Notes under the pieces: generated by a model
Seen by the model: the letters and a program-made list of their open reading frames with translations, nothing else
What the model was told of the DNA's origin: nothing
Database searches by the model: none
Shown here: piece after piece, positions 17,162 through 25,017 of the stretch
How positions within the stretch are numbered: the first letter of the stretch is position 1
How the letters are laid out: each line of letters begins with the position of its first letter
Program-made: the position numbers and the translations under genes
NCBI GenBank assembly: GCA_002399435.1
Contig: DHDO01000032.1
Span: 7,213 to 43,983, forward strand
Origin: Firmicutes bacterium UBA4874
GTDB lineage: Bacteria; Bacillota; Clostridia; Caldicoprobacterales; DTU083
Direction: 5' to 3'
Length of the DNA stretch: 36,771 bases

Positions 17162-18175
17162 ATGGAAACAATCAGCGTGCTCGTTCCCGTTTACAACGCC
17201 GCTCCCTGGCTGAAAGAGTGCCTGTCTGGCATTTTGACGCAAACTTATAGGTATTTTGAACTGATTCTTATCGACGACGGCTCTACGGATGGTTCCTCAG
17301 CATTGTGCGATGCCTGCGCCGTCCGAGATGACCGCGTCCGCGTGATTCATCAAGCCAACGCCGGCGTCGCTGTGGCGCGCAATAGGGGACTGGATGCGGC
17401 GCACGGCGAATGGATCGCCTTCATCGACGCTGACGACATGGTACATCCGCGATATCTGGAATATCTGCTGGGACTGTGCCGTCGTTATGACTGCGAAGTA
17501 GCACAGTGCCGCCAAATGCGCTCTGAGCGATTCAATCCGACACTGTTTGGTGTGGAGGCAGATGATGTGGTACTCTACACCGGCCGACAGATGCAATGGG
17601 GCCTGTGCGGCCGTGGGGGCACTCGTAGCATGCTGTGGTGCAAGCTGTTCCGCCGGGAACTGTTCGAGAGTGTACGCTTCCCCGAAGGCCTGATCCATGA
17701 AGACGAGGCGGCTATGCACCACCTGCTGGCCAACGCCCTGCTCATGGCCTTTACCACATCCACGTTCTATTTGTATCGCACCACGCCGGACAGCATCATG
17801 AATAAACCGCTGTCGGTAAGGCGGCTGGATATCATCCCGGCATTGACAGATCGCCGGGAGTTCTACCGCAGACAGGGTTGGCGGATGCTCTGCTATGCCA
17901 CGGCTCAGCGATTGGGATTTGAGATAAACAGGTTATACCGGCGTTTCCACACCCAGGGCGACGTCGCCTCCATGGCGGCGCTGCAGGACGCCTACTGCGA
18001 GAACTGGGATACCCTGCGAACCTCCCCACTAATGGAGTTGGAGGTCCGGCGGCTGCATGAGCAGTGGCTGACCGACCCGCTGGCTGGCGAACTCTATTCC
18101 TATTGGGCGCAGATGGCGCGCCTGAACGACGAAACGCTGCAAAAGCTGGAAGGGAGCATCCAGGAAAGCCTTTGA
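17162..18175 (+). CDS. GT2-family glycosyltransferase (EpsJ-like)
   Basis: This GT-A fold enzyme has I-S-V-L-V-P-V-Y-N at the N-terminus, D-D-G-S-T-D-G near 38-44, N-A-G-V-A-V-A-R-N-R-G-L in the middle and the metal-binding F-I-D-A-D-D near 87-92. The acidic L-I-H-E-D-E follows near 180. It resembles enzymes that build exopolysaccharide or decorate cell-surface glycans. The open frame begins at 17084, but homology starts with the ATG at 17162, four bases after GGAGG; a GTG further upstream is possible. It is the only glycosyltransferase on the plus strand here, is visibly richer in G and C than both neighbours, and stands alone, all of which hints at separate acquisition. It converges on the ABC operon 16 bases downstream. 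Confidence 0.88.
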   Translation: METISVLVPVYNAAPWLKECLSGILTQTYRYFELILIDDGSTDGSSALCDACAVRDDRVRVIHQANAGVAVARNRGLDAAHGEWIAFIDADDMVHPRYLEYLLGLCRRYDCEVAQCRQMRSERFNPTLFGVEADDVVLYTGRQMQWGLCGRGGTRSMLWCKLFRRELFESVRFPEGLIHEDEAAMHHLLANALLMAFTTSTFYLYRTTPDSIMNKPLSVRRLDIIPALTDRREFYRRQGWRMLCYATAQRLGFEINRLYRRFHTQGDVASMAALQDAYCENWDTLRTSPLMELEVRRLHEQWLTDPLAGELYSYWAQMARLNDETLQKLEGSIQESL

Positions 18176-18191
18176 TTTTTGGGCTTACATT

Positions 18192-18926
18192 CTAAAAGTG
18201 GATGGAGATGTCGATCTCCTTTATGACAAAATAACCGCCTATGGTAATGGTTGCGCACAGGAAAAGCAGATATATGAAATTGGACAGCCAGACGCGGCCG
18301 GTGGTGAGCACAAAAATATGAAGCATCAGCAGATTGATATCAAAAGATGTCTGCAAAATTATATAATCCGCAGCCACAACAGAATACGCAGCAAGAAATC
18401 CATACACTGCTTCCCCGGACCACACCCGGACTGTCAAAAACAACACTGCGAGAAAGAAATATCCCAAAAACTGCAGCACCATATTCAAAAGAATTTTGAT
18501 CAAAGGGAGAGAGGAGTTCATCTTTCCCAAAATCAGCGAAAGTGCAATCGCCAGCCCGTTGGTAAATAAGAGAAACAATCCAATATCCAATACAAGATAT
18601 TGAATTCTCGTTTTCCACCAGTTCTTCCGTTTGCCCATCTTGGGAACCACATATGGATGGTCAAACAGGCTACAGTTATGCATAATGAGCAGCAGAAAGA
18701 GAGGGTACAGCAAAAAAGTCATAGAAGAAGGTGAAAACAGATTTCGATAAACTGTATCATATACCGGTTTTCCCGGGTCCAGGGACCGAAACAGAGTGCT
18801 CAGTGAAAAGAGAAAAACCACTGAATAAAAAAACCAGTTCTTTTTCTCCCCAAATAAATGTCTTATATAGGTAATCCTCTTCAAAAACAGGTTCCTCCTC
18901 ATCTGTAAATCCAGGAATGCTTTCAT
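18192..18926 (-). CDS. Six-helix membrane protein of an ABC-2-like transporter operon
   Basis: The 244 residues form about six hydrophobic helices, with a basic N-terminus and a charged loop (P-K-M-G-K-R-K-N-W-W-K) after the second. No catalytic motif is seen. It is the last gene of a tight operon and overlaps the preceding gene by 4 bases (ATGA). Size and topology fit permease subunits of ABC-2 systems such as LanE/LanG or BcrB, but similarity is topological only. With two other membrane proteins in the operon it may be a third membrane subunit or an immunity-type protein. Confidence 0.65.
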   Translation of the reverse strand: MKAFLDLQMRRNLFLKRITYIRHLFGEKKNWFFYSVVFLFSLSTLFRSLDPGKPVYDTVYRNLFSPSSMTFLLYPLFLLLIMHNCSLFDHPYVVPKMGKRKNWWKTRIQYLVLDIGLFLLFTNGLAIALSLILGKMNSSLPLIKILLNMVLQFLGYFFLAVLFLTVRVWSGEAVYGFLAAYSVVAADYIILQTSFDINLLMLHIFVLTTGRVWLSNFIYLLFLCATITIGGYFVIKEIDISIHF

Positions 18927-19588
18927 CGATAGGCAGCCAGCATCTCTTTTTTGAACCGATTGTAATAATCCATCTGCTTTTTATCGCTTATTATAACATC
19001 CTGTAATCTGATATCTTTATATTTCAAATCATCGACATCGTGAAGAATATCACTTTTTGCGCCGGAATCCCCGGCATTCAGCAAATATCTGCTGAGAGCA
19101 CAGTTGGTTGTGAACAAAAAGCTGTTCCTTTCCACACGGTTGGGTACATATCCGTCTGAAAACGCCCTGCGATTCAGGAAAACAAGATATTCACCGCCGT
19201 CCAGCATTAGGTTATAATTTCGGATAGGAAGATAGCTTTCCGAATCAAAGCGGGGGAAGGCAGGCTCAAAAAGATAGATCTTCTTACCAGTCAGGTCCTC
19301 TCCATCCCCTTTGAATACACGCAAGATTTTCACAGGCGTCAGTGTGGTGTAATACAAAAAATCAGACGGTCCTGCTTTTTTCACTGCCAGAATGTACTCC
19401 GATTTATCCGAAATTTGCTGCGTGGTTTTCCATTTGCCTTCCTCTTCCCAATCGATGGGATCCTGACTGACCCAAAAGTCATCCCCTATTTTTTTGTGCT
19501 TCTGATAAGAAGATCCTGTTCTTATTCCCGCCAAAACGGCAAACAATACAACACCGATCCATAGAAAAGCAAAATATTTTGGCTTCAT
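18923..19588 (-). CDS. Membrane-anchored extracytoplasmic protein of the ABC operon
   Basis: The 221 residues start with one N-terminal helix (about 5-25) that is either an uncleaved signal or an anchor. The outer part is rich in beta-strand pattern: Y-I-L-A-V-K-K, V-K-I-L-R-V-F-K-G-D-G-E-D-L-T-G-K-K-I, and G-G-E-Y-L-V-F-L-N-R. The phrase pattern 'V-F-K-G ... G-K-K-I-x-L ... G-x-Y-L-V-F-L' recalls NTR/TIMP-like OB folds found outside cells, which is a weak inference. It overlaps its neighbours by 4 bases on each side, so it must work with the transporter, perhaps as a sensor or a substrate-capturing subunit. Confidence 0.65.
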   Translation of the reverse strand: MKPKYFAFLWIGVVLFAVLAGIRTGSSYQKHKKIGDDFWVSQDPIDWEEEGKWKTTQQISDKSEYILAVKKAGPSDFLYYTTLTPVKILRVFKGDGEDLTGKKIYLFEPAFPRFDSESYLPIRNYNLMLDGGEYLVFLNRRAFSDGYVPNRVERNSFLFTTNCALSRYLLNAGDSGAKSDILHDVDDLKYKDIRLQDVIISDKKQMDYYNRFKKEMLAAYR

Positions 19589-20238
19589 TTTCTTAAGCCT
19601 CCCTGATATTTCGTCAGTAAACCGTTTTCCATTTTGAATTTTTCATCCGACAGATAATCAATGTCTTCTTTATTGTGACTGGCAATCAGAATGGTCGCGC
19701 CGCGCTGTTTTTCCTCCAAAAGGATATGGCGGACCGACTTGACCCCTTCTTCATCAATGGAATTGGTAGGCTCATCCAATACAATCAAATCCGGACGTTC
19801 CATAATTGCCTGGGCAATCCCAAGTTTCTGTTTCATTCCCAGGGAATATTTACTGTAACTTCTCTTATCGTCCGGATCAAGCCCCAGCCTCGCAATGCTC
19901 CTTTTTATCTGTTCCTCATCTATGATGTTTTTTATGGAAGCAATATACTTCAGATTTTCCAATCCGCTGTACTGTGGCCAAAACCCGACGTTTTCTATAA
20001 TCACACCGAGACTTTCGGGAAAGGAAATGTCCGATCCCAGCTTTTTATCAAAGACATATATTTCTCCCGATGTGGGTTTAATCAGTCCGCATATAGCCCG
20101 AAAAAGCATCGTTTTGCCGGAACCGTTCCGCCCAAGAAATCCATATATCCTGCTGCTGTCCAGAGACAGATTAATGTCATTCAAGATAGGTCTTCCTTTT
20201 ATTTCCTTATTTACATGAATCATACGAATTGCTTTCAT
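19585..20238 (-). CDS. ABC transporter ATPase, BcrA/LanF-like
   Basis: This 217-residue ATP-binding subunit has Walker A G-R-N-G-S-G-K-T (36-43), Q-loop region I-I-E-N-V-G-F-W-P-Q, signature Y-S-L-G-M-K-Q-K-L near 130, Walker B L-I-V-L-D-E-P-T-N-S-I-D and H-loop A-S-H-N. The S-L-G-M-K-Q-K signature is typical of ABC-2 exporters and peptide-resistance systems (BcrA, LanF, YydI-type). It lacks the extra C-terminal domain of longer drug-export ATPases. It overlaps the extracytoplasmic gene by 4 bases and follows the upstream permease by 3, so it powers the three membrane proteins of the operon. Confidence 0.93.
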   Translation of the reverse strand: MKAIRMIHVNKEIKGRPILNDINLSLDSSRIYGFLGRNGSGKTMLFRAICGLIKPTSGEIYVFDKKLGSDISFPESLGVIIENVGFWPQYSGLENLKYIASIKNIIDEEQIKRSIARLGLDPDDKRSYSKYSLGMKQKLGIAQAIMERPDLIVLDEPTNSIDEEGVKSVRHILLEEKQRGATILIASHNKEDIDYLSDEKFKMENGLLTKYQGGLRK

Positions 20239-20241
20239 CCG

Positions 20242-21057
20242 TCAATCCTTCCTTTCGCTTCCCATAATTTCCATATTGTTTACAAGATGTATGCCGATAA
20301 GCAGCAGAATACCAATCAAAACGATAAGATATAGCAACGAGAACAAAATCGTAAAATGAGGTATGCAGCTTCCAACAAAATCACGGTACAGGGCAAGTTC
20401 CTTACTGTCGTGCCAAACCAGCATGCTCTGGGAAAAAGGAAGAAATTTTACTGCTGTACTGTTTTGAAAAAGCATTGGCAATACCGAAAATACGACAACC
20501 AAAAGCACGGTAAACAAATAAGCGTAATGCGTCCCCATTTTCAAAGACAAGACATTCACTGTCAGGACATAACAAAAAGAGAACATTGCCAGCAGGGCCA
20601 GCTCAGAAAGAACAATATGCCAGAAAGCAGCAGGGTCCGATATCGTAAGTCTGCCCAGAACTCTCCCGACCACAATCAGTACCGCAAACTGCAGAATATA
20701 ATACAGAGCCACAAGAAAAAACAGGTCCGTACATTTATGTAAAAACCAGGCCCCTTTTCGGTTGCTTCGTGTAAAGATATAAACAGAACAGGTGCTGAAA
20801 TCGTCTGACATATAATTTGCAAGAAGAAAGATCAGCAAAATCTGGGATACCAATGAATCCAGCAATAAGTTGATATACGCCCAGACATCCTCTACGGGAA
20901 GACGGATCCCGCCGTAGCTGATCAAAAACAAATACTCATAGTAGGGTTTCTCTGAAACGGATGGGATTACAGATCCTCCGACGACAAGTGCAAGAAATAT
21001 TCCGATCAGCAATTTAAAAAAATAAGTTTTATGTATCCTATGTATTCGCATGCTCAT
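20242..21057 (-). CDS. ABC-2-like permease subunit
   Basis: The 271 residues make about six helices. A long outer loop lies between the first and second (P-S-V-S-E-K-P-Y-Y-E-Y), and V-Y-I-F-T-R-S-N-R-K-G-A-W-F-L-H-K sits in the first inner loop. The 'I-F-x-R-S-N-R' pattern followed by tryptophan and lysine is what I recall from DUF2705-type proteins that sit beside ATPases in Bacillota; this needs a profile search. The gene lies 21 bases after the upstream permease and 3 before the ATPase. Confidence 0.7.
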   Translation of the reverse strand: MSMRIHRIHKTYFFKLLIGIFLALVVGGSVIPSVSEKPYYEYLFLISYGGIRLPVEDVWAYINLLLDSLVSQILLIFLLANYMSDDFSTCSVYIFTRSNRKGAWFLHKCTDLFFLVALYYILQFAVLIVVGRVLGRLTISDPAAFWHIVLSELALLAMFSFCYVLTVNVLSLKMGTHYAYLFTVLLVVVFSVLPMLFQNSTAVKFLPFSQSMLVWHDSKELALYRDFVGSCIPHFTILFSLLYLIVLIGILLLIGIHLVNNMEIMGSERKD

Positions 21058-21078
21058 TTCCTTCCATTTTTTCAGAAA

Positions 21079-21918
21079 TCAGTTGTGCAGTTCATCCTTT
21101 TTAAATACGCCTTTCATAAAGATAATTGCCAGGCATACCATGAGGCAAAGAGCCATACAGAGGAAAAAATAGGAAGGCATCAGATCGGCGACTCCTCCCC
21201 CAAACAGATAAGCATACAGGGAATATTCTTCTCCTAATAAAAACGCAGCTGTAAAATTCCAGACAACATAAATAATCATAGGCGTGGCAACAACGATCAG
21301 CCTGCTTTGCCCGCCGAGGAAGGAAACCGCATAGGACAACAGCGCGGACATACTGCCCAGGAGGCCTGCCATAGCCATATATAAAAAATTATGTAAATAT
21401 GGCTTCCTGAGGAAAAGAGATTCAAACAGCAGCGTGTAAGTTGGATAAGAAGTATAGGCAGGCCAGCCGCCTAAACTATTCCTGGTACTGTGAAGAGGAG
21501 CAATAAGAAAACATAAAAGCTGGTTGAGAAGCAATGGCAGAAACACGATTATAAAACCGGAAACCAAAATCACGACGCCTTTGGCTAAAATATAAGTGCT
21601 TTTCCTGCAGCGGCTATATATGTTTTTATACATCCCTGTTTTCAAATTCAGATAATGGGTATCCGCATAGACCAAAGCTGGCAGCAAAGGCAAAAGGAAC
21701 AAATAATAGGCCTCACCCATATGATTATGAAAACCGACCCATAATTCATTTGCCGGAGGAATATATGTTATCTCCGTTTGATAGTATTTCATACAATCCA
21801 TCAAAAACGGCACGATCATCCATACCAGATTAATCGTCATGACAATCAGAAATTCCCGTCTCTTCAGCAGAGAATGAACTTCTGTCCTGATAAGTCTTGT
21901 AAATTCCAAGCTGTACAT
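21079..21918 (-). CDS. ABC-2-like permease subunit, first gene of the operon
   Basis: The 279 residues form about six helices. The N-terminal basic segment (R-L-I-R-T-E-V-H-S-L-L-K-R-R-E-F) and Y-A-D-T-H-Y-L-N-L-K-T-G-M-Y-K-N-I-Y-S-R in the second inner loop are typical of ABC-2 permeases, where this loop contacts the ATPase. It pairs with the 271-residue permease as LanE/LanG do. AAAGG stands only three bases before the ATG, so expression may be low. The 333-base gap upstream (21919-22251) is very A/T-rich and shows no convincing gene or promoter. Confidence 0.7.
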   Translation of the reverse strand: MYSLEFTRLIRTEVHSLLKRREFLIVMTINLVWMIVPFLMDCMKYYQTEITYIPPANELWVGFHNHMGEAYYLFLLPLLPALVYADTHYLNLKTGMYKNIYSRCRKSTYILAKGVVILVSGFIIVFLPLLLNQLLCFLIAPLHSTRNSLGGWPAYTSYPTYTLLFESLFLRKPYLHNFLYMAMAGLLGSMSALLSYAVSFLGGQSRLIVVATPMIIYVVWNFTAAFLLGEEYSLYAYLFGGGVADLMPSYFFLCMALCLMVCLAIIFMKGVFKKDELHN

Positions 21919-22251
21919 CTGCCTTTCAAATATGTTTTATGTCTCGTCTATTATGCCATCAAAAATATTCCAATTGAGTACTAAATAAAATGAATATGAA
22001 TAACCTTCGTTTCTCATTTTATACCCAATACTATTTATATCAAGGCACATTCATGTGTATAATAGCCCATTTTAATTCAATATATACATATATATCATGT
22101 ATGCTTAGTAATTCTCACAAATCCTACGGATTTCTTCCATATCTGTTAATATATCTGGTGCTTTCCTATTTGCGCTGCAATATGGTCTGTCATATGCGAA
22201 GGCAAGAATGAATCCGTTGCAGGTGGAAATACTAAAATCGAGGTGATTGGA

Positions 22252-23160
22252 TTGAATGGTAAATTTGCCCAATGTGCAAAATGTGCTTTGACTGGCATTC
22301 TTATAGTCCTGATGGTTGCAGGATGCGGCATACTCCGGCCGAAGGCGCCGAAGGAGGAAAAAGATCATAAAAAGAATCCTCCCAAGGCACTCAGCCAGAT
22401 GGAAGAAGATACAGACAAAATGATCGGGGACCTGGAGGATGTCCGGGAAAAGAGAGCGAAACAGAAGAGGGAACAACAGCACCCCTCCAACCAAAGTAAT
22501 TCCGGACAGACATCAGAACAGACAAAGCAGCAGGGCCAGGATGATGATGAGGATATCCGGAAGCCGGATCAGCAAAATGATCAAAACGAAGGACAGCAAA
22601 AGGAAAAAGGGCAAAAAGAGCAGGGGCCGCAGGAAACTCCAAAGCCTGTCCCGGTACCGGACTGGGCGGAACTGGAATCCACATCGGAATCCCTCCATCG
22701 AAACTGGAACACCTACGAGCCGAAGGCAAAGTCTGATGGTGCCATGACGGAAACAATGAAAAGCTTTGAAGAGCAGCTGATTGCCCTGACAGAGCAAATC
22801 ATGGCCCGCAATGAAGAAAAAACCCTGATTGCGGCAAACAGCCTGTATTCCCATTACCCGGAATTTCTCAAACTTTATTCCCATGATCAGCCACCGGAAG
22901 TAAAGGAAGTAAAAAGCCTGGCAAGACAGATCATTCTGTACGGTCAGCAGAACCAATGGGAAAAGACCCAACCGCTGCTGAAAGAAATGAAACCCGCCTG
23001 GCAGGAAGCCAAAGTCAAGATATCCAAACCTGATTCGGATCTGAACAGCAAAATTGATGCTGCTCTGTATGACTTCAATTACGTGGTTTCCAAAAAGAAA
23101 ATCAACCTCGCAAAAATCAAGGGAGATATTCTGATCGGTAACCTGGAACAAATCAAATAG
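22252..23160 (+). CDS. Lipoprotein of unknown function
   Basis: The protein has a lipobox L-M-V-A-G-C with the lipidated cysteine at about residue 25. A low-complexity linker rich in Lys, Glu, Gln, Asp and Asn (about 30-130) and a proline-rich P-K-P-V-P-V-P-D-W lead to a helical domain of about 165 residues with regularly spaced tryptophans and charged residues (W-A-E-L-E-S, S-L-H-R-N-W-N). A coiled-coil or helical bundle outside the membrane is likely. The open frame starts at a GTG inside the ribosome binding site (22243); the TTG at 22252, about six bases after GAGGTG, is preferred. It is one of only two plus-strand genes and converges on the next gene. Confidence 0.72.
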   Translation: MNGKFAQCAKCALTGILIVLMVAGCGILRPKAPKEEKDHKKNPPKALSQMEEDTDKMIGDLEDVREKRAKQKREQQHPSNQSNSGQTSEQTKQQGQDDDEDIRKPDQQNDQNEGQQKEKGQKEQGPQETPKPVPVPDWAELESTSESLHRNWNTYEPKAKSDGAMTETMKSFEEQLIALTEQIMARNEEKTLIAANSLYSHYPEFLKLYSHDQPPEVKEVKSLARQIILYGQQNQWEKTQPLLKEMKPAWQEAKVKISKPDSDLNSKIDAALYDFNYVVSKKKINLAKIKGDILIGNLEQIK

Positions 23161-23179
23161 TGCTTAATATAGAAGAAAG

Positions 23180-23198
23180 GCCGGCAAGTTATGCCGGC
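23180..23198. terminator. Shared hairpin between convergent genes
   Basis: GCCGGC, a 7-base loop, GCCGGC. The hairpin lies 20 bases after the lipoprotein stop and overlaps the last codons and stop of the convergent gene. Both downstream flanks are T-containing but not continuous T runs, so termination is plausible rather than certain. Confidence 0.5.
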
Positions 23199-23791
23199 TC
23201 AGACTTTTCAACTTTTGCATGGTAATTACCGGATTCATCCCGGATTAAATGGATCTGTTGCCTTCCAATCACAGTGTTATCGAAAGTTGCCTCGATGGAT
23301 ATTGTAGCTTTGCTGATCTCCATGGGAGTCTGACCATCCAAAGGAGACCAGTAGAGGGTTTCCCCCCTGGACACACTATCAGACCGCCCTTTTGACACAA
23401 CAATGCCTGTCTCACGATTCCACTGATTCAGCTCTCCTCTGTCCACCGATACATTTATAGACTGTAAAACAGGATCATACTCCATTCCATCTGCCACGTC
23501 AATTCGAAACGGAAAGCCTGGTACACTGTTCATACCAAGTGAATACTCCTCCAGTAATACTTCTACATTCAGTCCTGGCGATAATTCCCCGGATTCCGCC
23601 ACATGGTCTGTACCCAAATACGTGGAGCCGGAATCAGATGCGTATCCAACGGAATCCATACCGTGCTGCACAGGTTCCTCCTGTTTCGCTGCTGCCGGCA
23701 TTCGATTGCCCCGCATGAGTACCGCCATCGCCAGCAGTATAAGACAAGTCAACAACACACATAGAACTTTAGAGAATTTCCAACCTTTCAT
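23189..23791 (-). CDS. Membrane-anchored or secreted protein of unknown function
   Basis: The 200 residues start with a hydrophobic helix (about 8-25) after a basic end, with no lipobox, so it is an uncleaved anchor or a signal peptide. A low-complexity segment runs to about residue 70. The rest looks like one beta-rich domain (I-N-V-S-V-D-R-G-E-L, A-T-I-S-I-E-A-T-F-D, R-Q-Q-I-H-L-I-R-D-E-S-G-N-Y). No known motif was recognised. AGGAGG lies five bases before the ATG and a strong promoter stands upstream, so it is a real single gene. Confidence 0.7.
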   Translation of the reverse strand: MKGWKFSKVLCVLLTCLILLAMAVLMRGNRMPAAAKQEEPVQHGMDSVGYASDSGSTYLGTDHVAESGELSPGLNVEVLLEEYSLGMNSVPGFPFRIDVADGMEYDPVLQSINVSVDRGELNQWNRETGIVVSKGRSDSVSRGETLYWSPLDGQTPMEISKATISIEATFDNTVIGRQQIHLIRDESGNYHAKVEKSEPA

Positions 23792-23866
23792 GGTACCCTC
23801 CTTTTACTTGCCACTGTGGCGGTACAGACATTATTCCAACAAACCATACCAATATCTTCTAATTTA

Positions 23867-23895
23867 TTTATACAGCCTGTCACCTGGTATGTCAA
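23867..23895 (-). promoter_or_regulatory. Near-consensus sigma-A promoter
   Basis: TTGACA, 17 bases, TATAAA on the minus strand, about 75 bases upstream of the 200-residue secreted protein. No regulatory repeat was seen around it. Confidence 0.8.
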
Positions 23896-24053
23896 ATCCT
23901 ATACCATGCAAAAATAACGCCGTATTCCTTACTATATCAGAATATGGCTTTTTTCCTGACTAATTCGCACTGTTGCGTTCATTTGCTTAGCTATCCGTGC
24001 ACTAATCTATTCTGCCTTCCAGGAGCATTCACTCCCCTCCGGTTCCATCTTAA

Positions 24054-24191
24054 TCATGCAATCCCATCCTTTCTTCTATCATACTGGTTTAAGTTCACAA
24101 CTCGGGTAGCCTTCTCCAAAGTCCTGTCCCGATGTGTAATCCACACAATGGTCAGCCTGTCTTCTTTATTCAGTTTCTCAATGGTTTGAAC
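24054..24191 (-). pseudogene. C-terminal remnant of an ABC transporter ATPase
   Basis: 45 sense codons upstream of a TGA at 24054 read V-Q-T-I-E-K-L-N-K-E-D-R-L-T-I-V-W-I-T-H-R-D-R and continue L-E-K-A-T-R-V-V-N-L. The stretch L-T-I-V-W-I-T-H-R is the strand and H-loop histidine of an ABC ATPase, and what follows fits the domain's end. Walker A, signature and Walker B are gone. The TGA overlaps an ATG (GCATGATT) that opens a 16-codon ORF, the usual junction to a permease gene that has also been lost. It is a deletion relic of a second LolD-like transporter. Confidence 0.6.
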
Positions 24192-24204
24192 AATTGAAAA
24201 GCCT

Positions 24205-24840
24205 TTAATTAAGATATTTTATTTCTGCATTATCAAACAATTTTTCTTTATATTTCTGGTAGTAATCTTCAAAGGCGTTATGAAACTCCGCTTCCGAAAT
24301 ATCGTTGTTTTTTTCTTTAAAATCCGGCTTTAATATTTTGTTTTTATAGGTACCCTGTATAATCAGCTTTTTGTAAATTGGCGTTACTATTTTAATGTAC
24401 TCCTCTTCCGTAATATCAGCTCCCGAAAGATAATTCTGAAATTCTTTATAGGTTGTTGTTTTTTTTAGAAGTTTCATCTGATCCTCAATTACCTTGCTTA
24501 CCTCATCGTCACTTACAGTGATATTGTGTTCTTGTGCTTCCTTCGTCAATAATATGTCGGTTGCAATCTTCTTTATTATTTCTTCCTCCGATTTTTTGTC
24601 ACCAAAAATTTCATAAGACATCTTATAGTCATCTACTAACTTTTGAGTTATCCTTTTGCCGCCAACCGTAGCTAACACTTTGCTATCATCAACTTCTGCC
24701 TTTCTTTCGATGTTACCCTTGTAAAACTTCCCAAGCACTGTAAATGGATCATCTTTAAAAGCAATTGCGATGAATATGAAAAGTGCTGAAACTAAAAGAG
24801 CTAATGCCAAAATGAATCCAAATCTTTTTTTGTTTTTCAT
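24205..24840 (-). CDS. SurA_N-type chaperone-like protein, membrane anchored, no PPIase domain
   Basis: The 211 residues begin with a basic end and one helix (about 8-28). The outer part has the SurA N-terminal fold signature: V-L-A-T-V-G-G-K-R-I-T-Q-K-L-V-D-D-Y-K, then I-I-K-K-I-A-T-D-I-L-L-T-K-E-A-Q-E-H-N-I-T-V-S-D-D-E-V. SurA and PrsA help secreted proteins fold; most have a parvulin domain, which is absent here, so this would be a pure holdase or an adapted variant. AAGGAG lies eight bases before the ATG. The end of the gene touches the ABC ATPase remnant. Confidence 0.82.
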   Translation of the reverse strand: MKNKKRFGFILALALLVSALFIFIAIAFKDDPFTVLGKFYKGNIERKAEVDDSKVLATVGGKRITQKLVDDYKMSYEIFGDKKSEEEIIKKIATDILLTKEAQEHNITVSDDEVSKVIEDQMKLLKKTTTYKEFQNYLSGADITEEEYIKIVTPIYKKLIIQGTYKNKILKPDFKEKNNDISEAEFHNAFEDYYQKYKEKLFDNAEIKYLN

Positions 24841-24908
24841 CAGAAAAACTCCTTCCTAACCAATTTCAAGATTTAAGACTCCTGTGACAAGTTTTGGTTC
24901 CTGATTAA

Positions 24909-24936
24909 ATTATACCCTATACAATTATAAATTCAA
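24909..24936 (-). promoter_or_regulatory. Promoter of the SurA_N-type gene
   Basis: TTGAAT, 16 bases, TATAAT on the minus strand, about 70 bases upstream of the ATG and just past the glpK terminator. Confidence 0.65.
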
Positions 24937-24945
24937 TAGTAAATT

Positions 24946-24993
24946 GAAGAAATAAAGCACCCAAAAGAAGCCTTTCGGCTGCTTCCTGGGTGC
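24946..24993 (-). terminator. Intrinsic terminator after glpK
   Basis: GCACCCA pairs with TGGGTGC and the inner AAGAAGC with GCTGCTT around a short loop. On the minus strand the stem is followed by TTTATTTCTTC. It lies 25 bases past the glpK stop and ends the glycerol operon. Confidence 0.88.
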
Positions 24994-25017
24994 GATATAT
25001 TTAAGGCTAAAGAGCTG

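Noticed and set aside
22105-22494. Minus-strand ORF antisense to the lipoprotein gene, whose last 45 codons lie in the upstream gap
   Set aside because: The end looks mildly coding (I-L-T-D-M-E-E-I-R-R-I-C), but there is no start codon with a ribosome binding site outside the lipoprotein gene, and most of the frame is its shadow.
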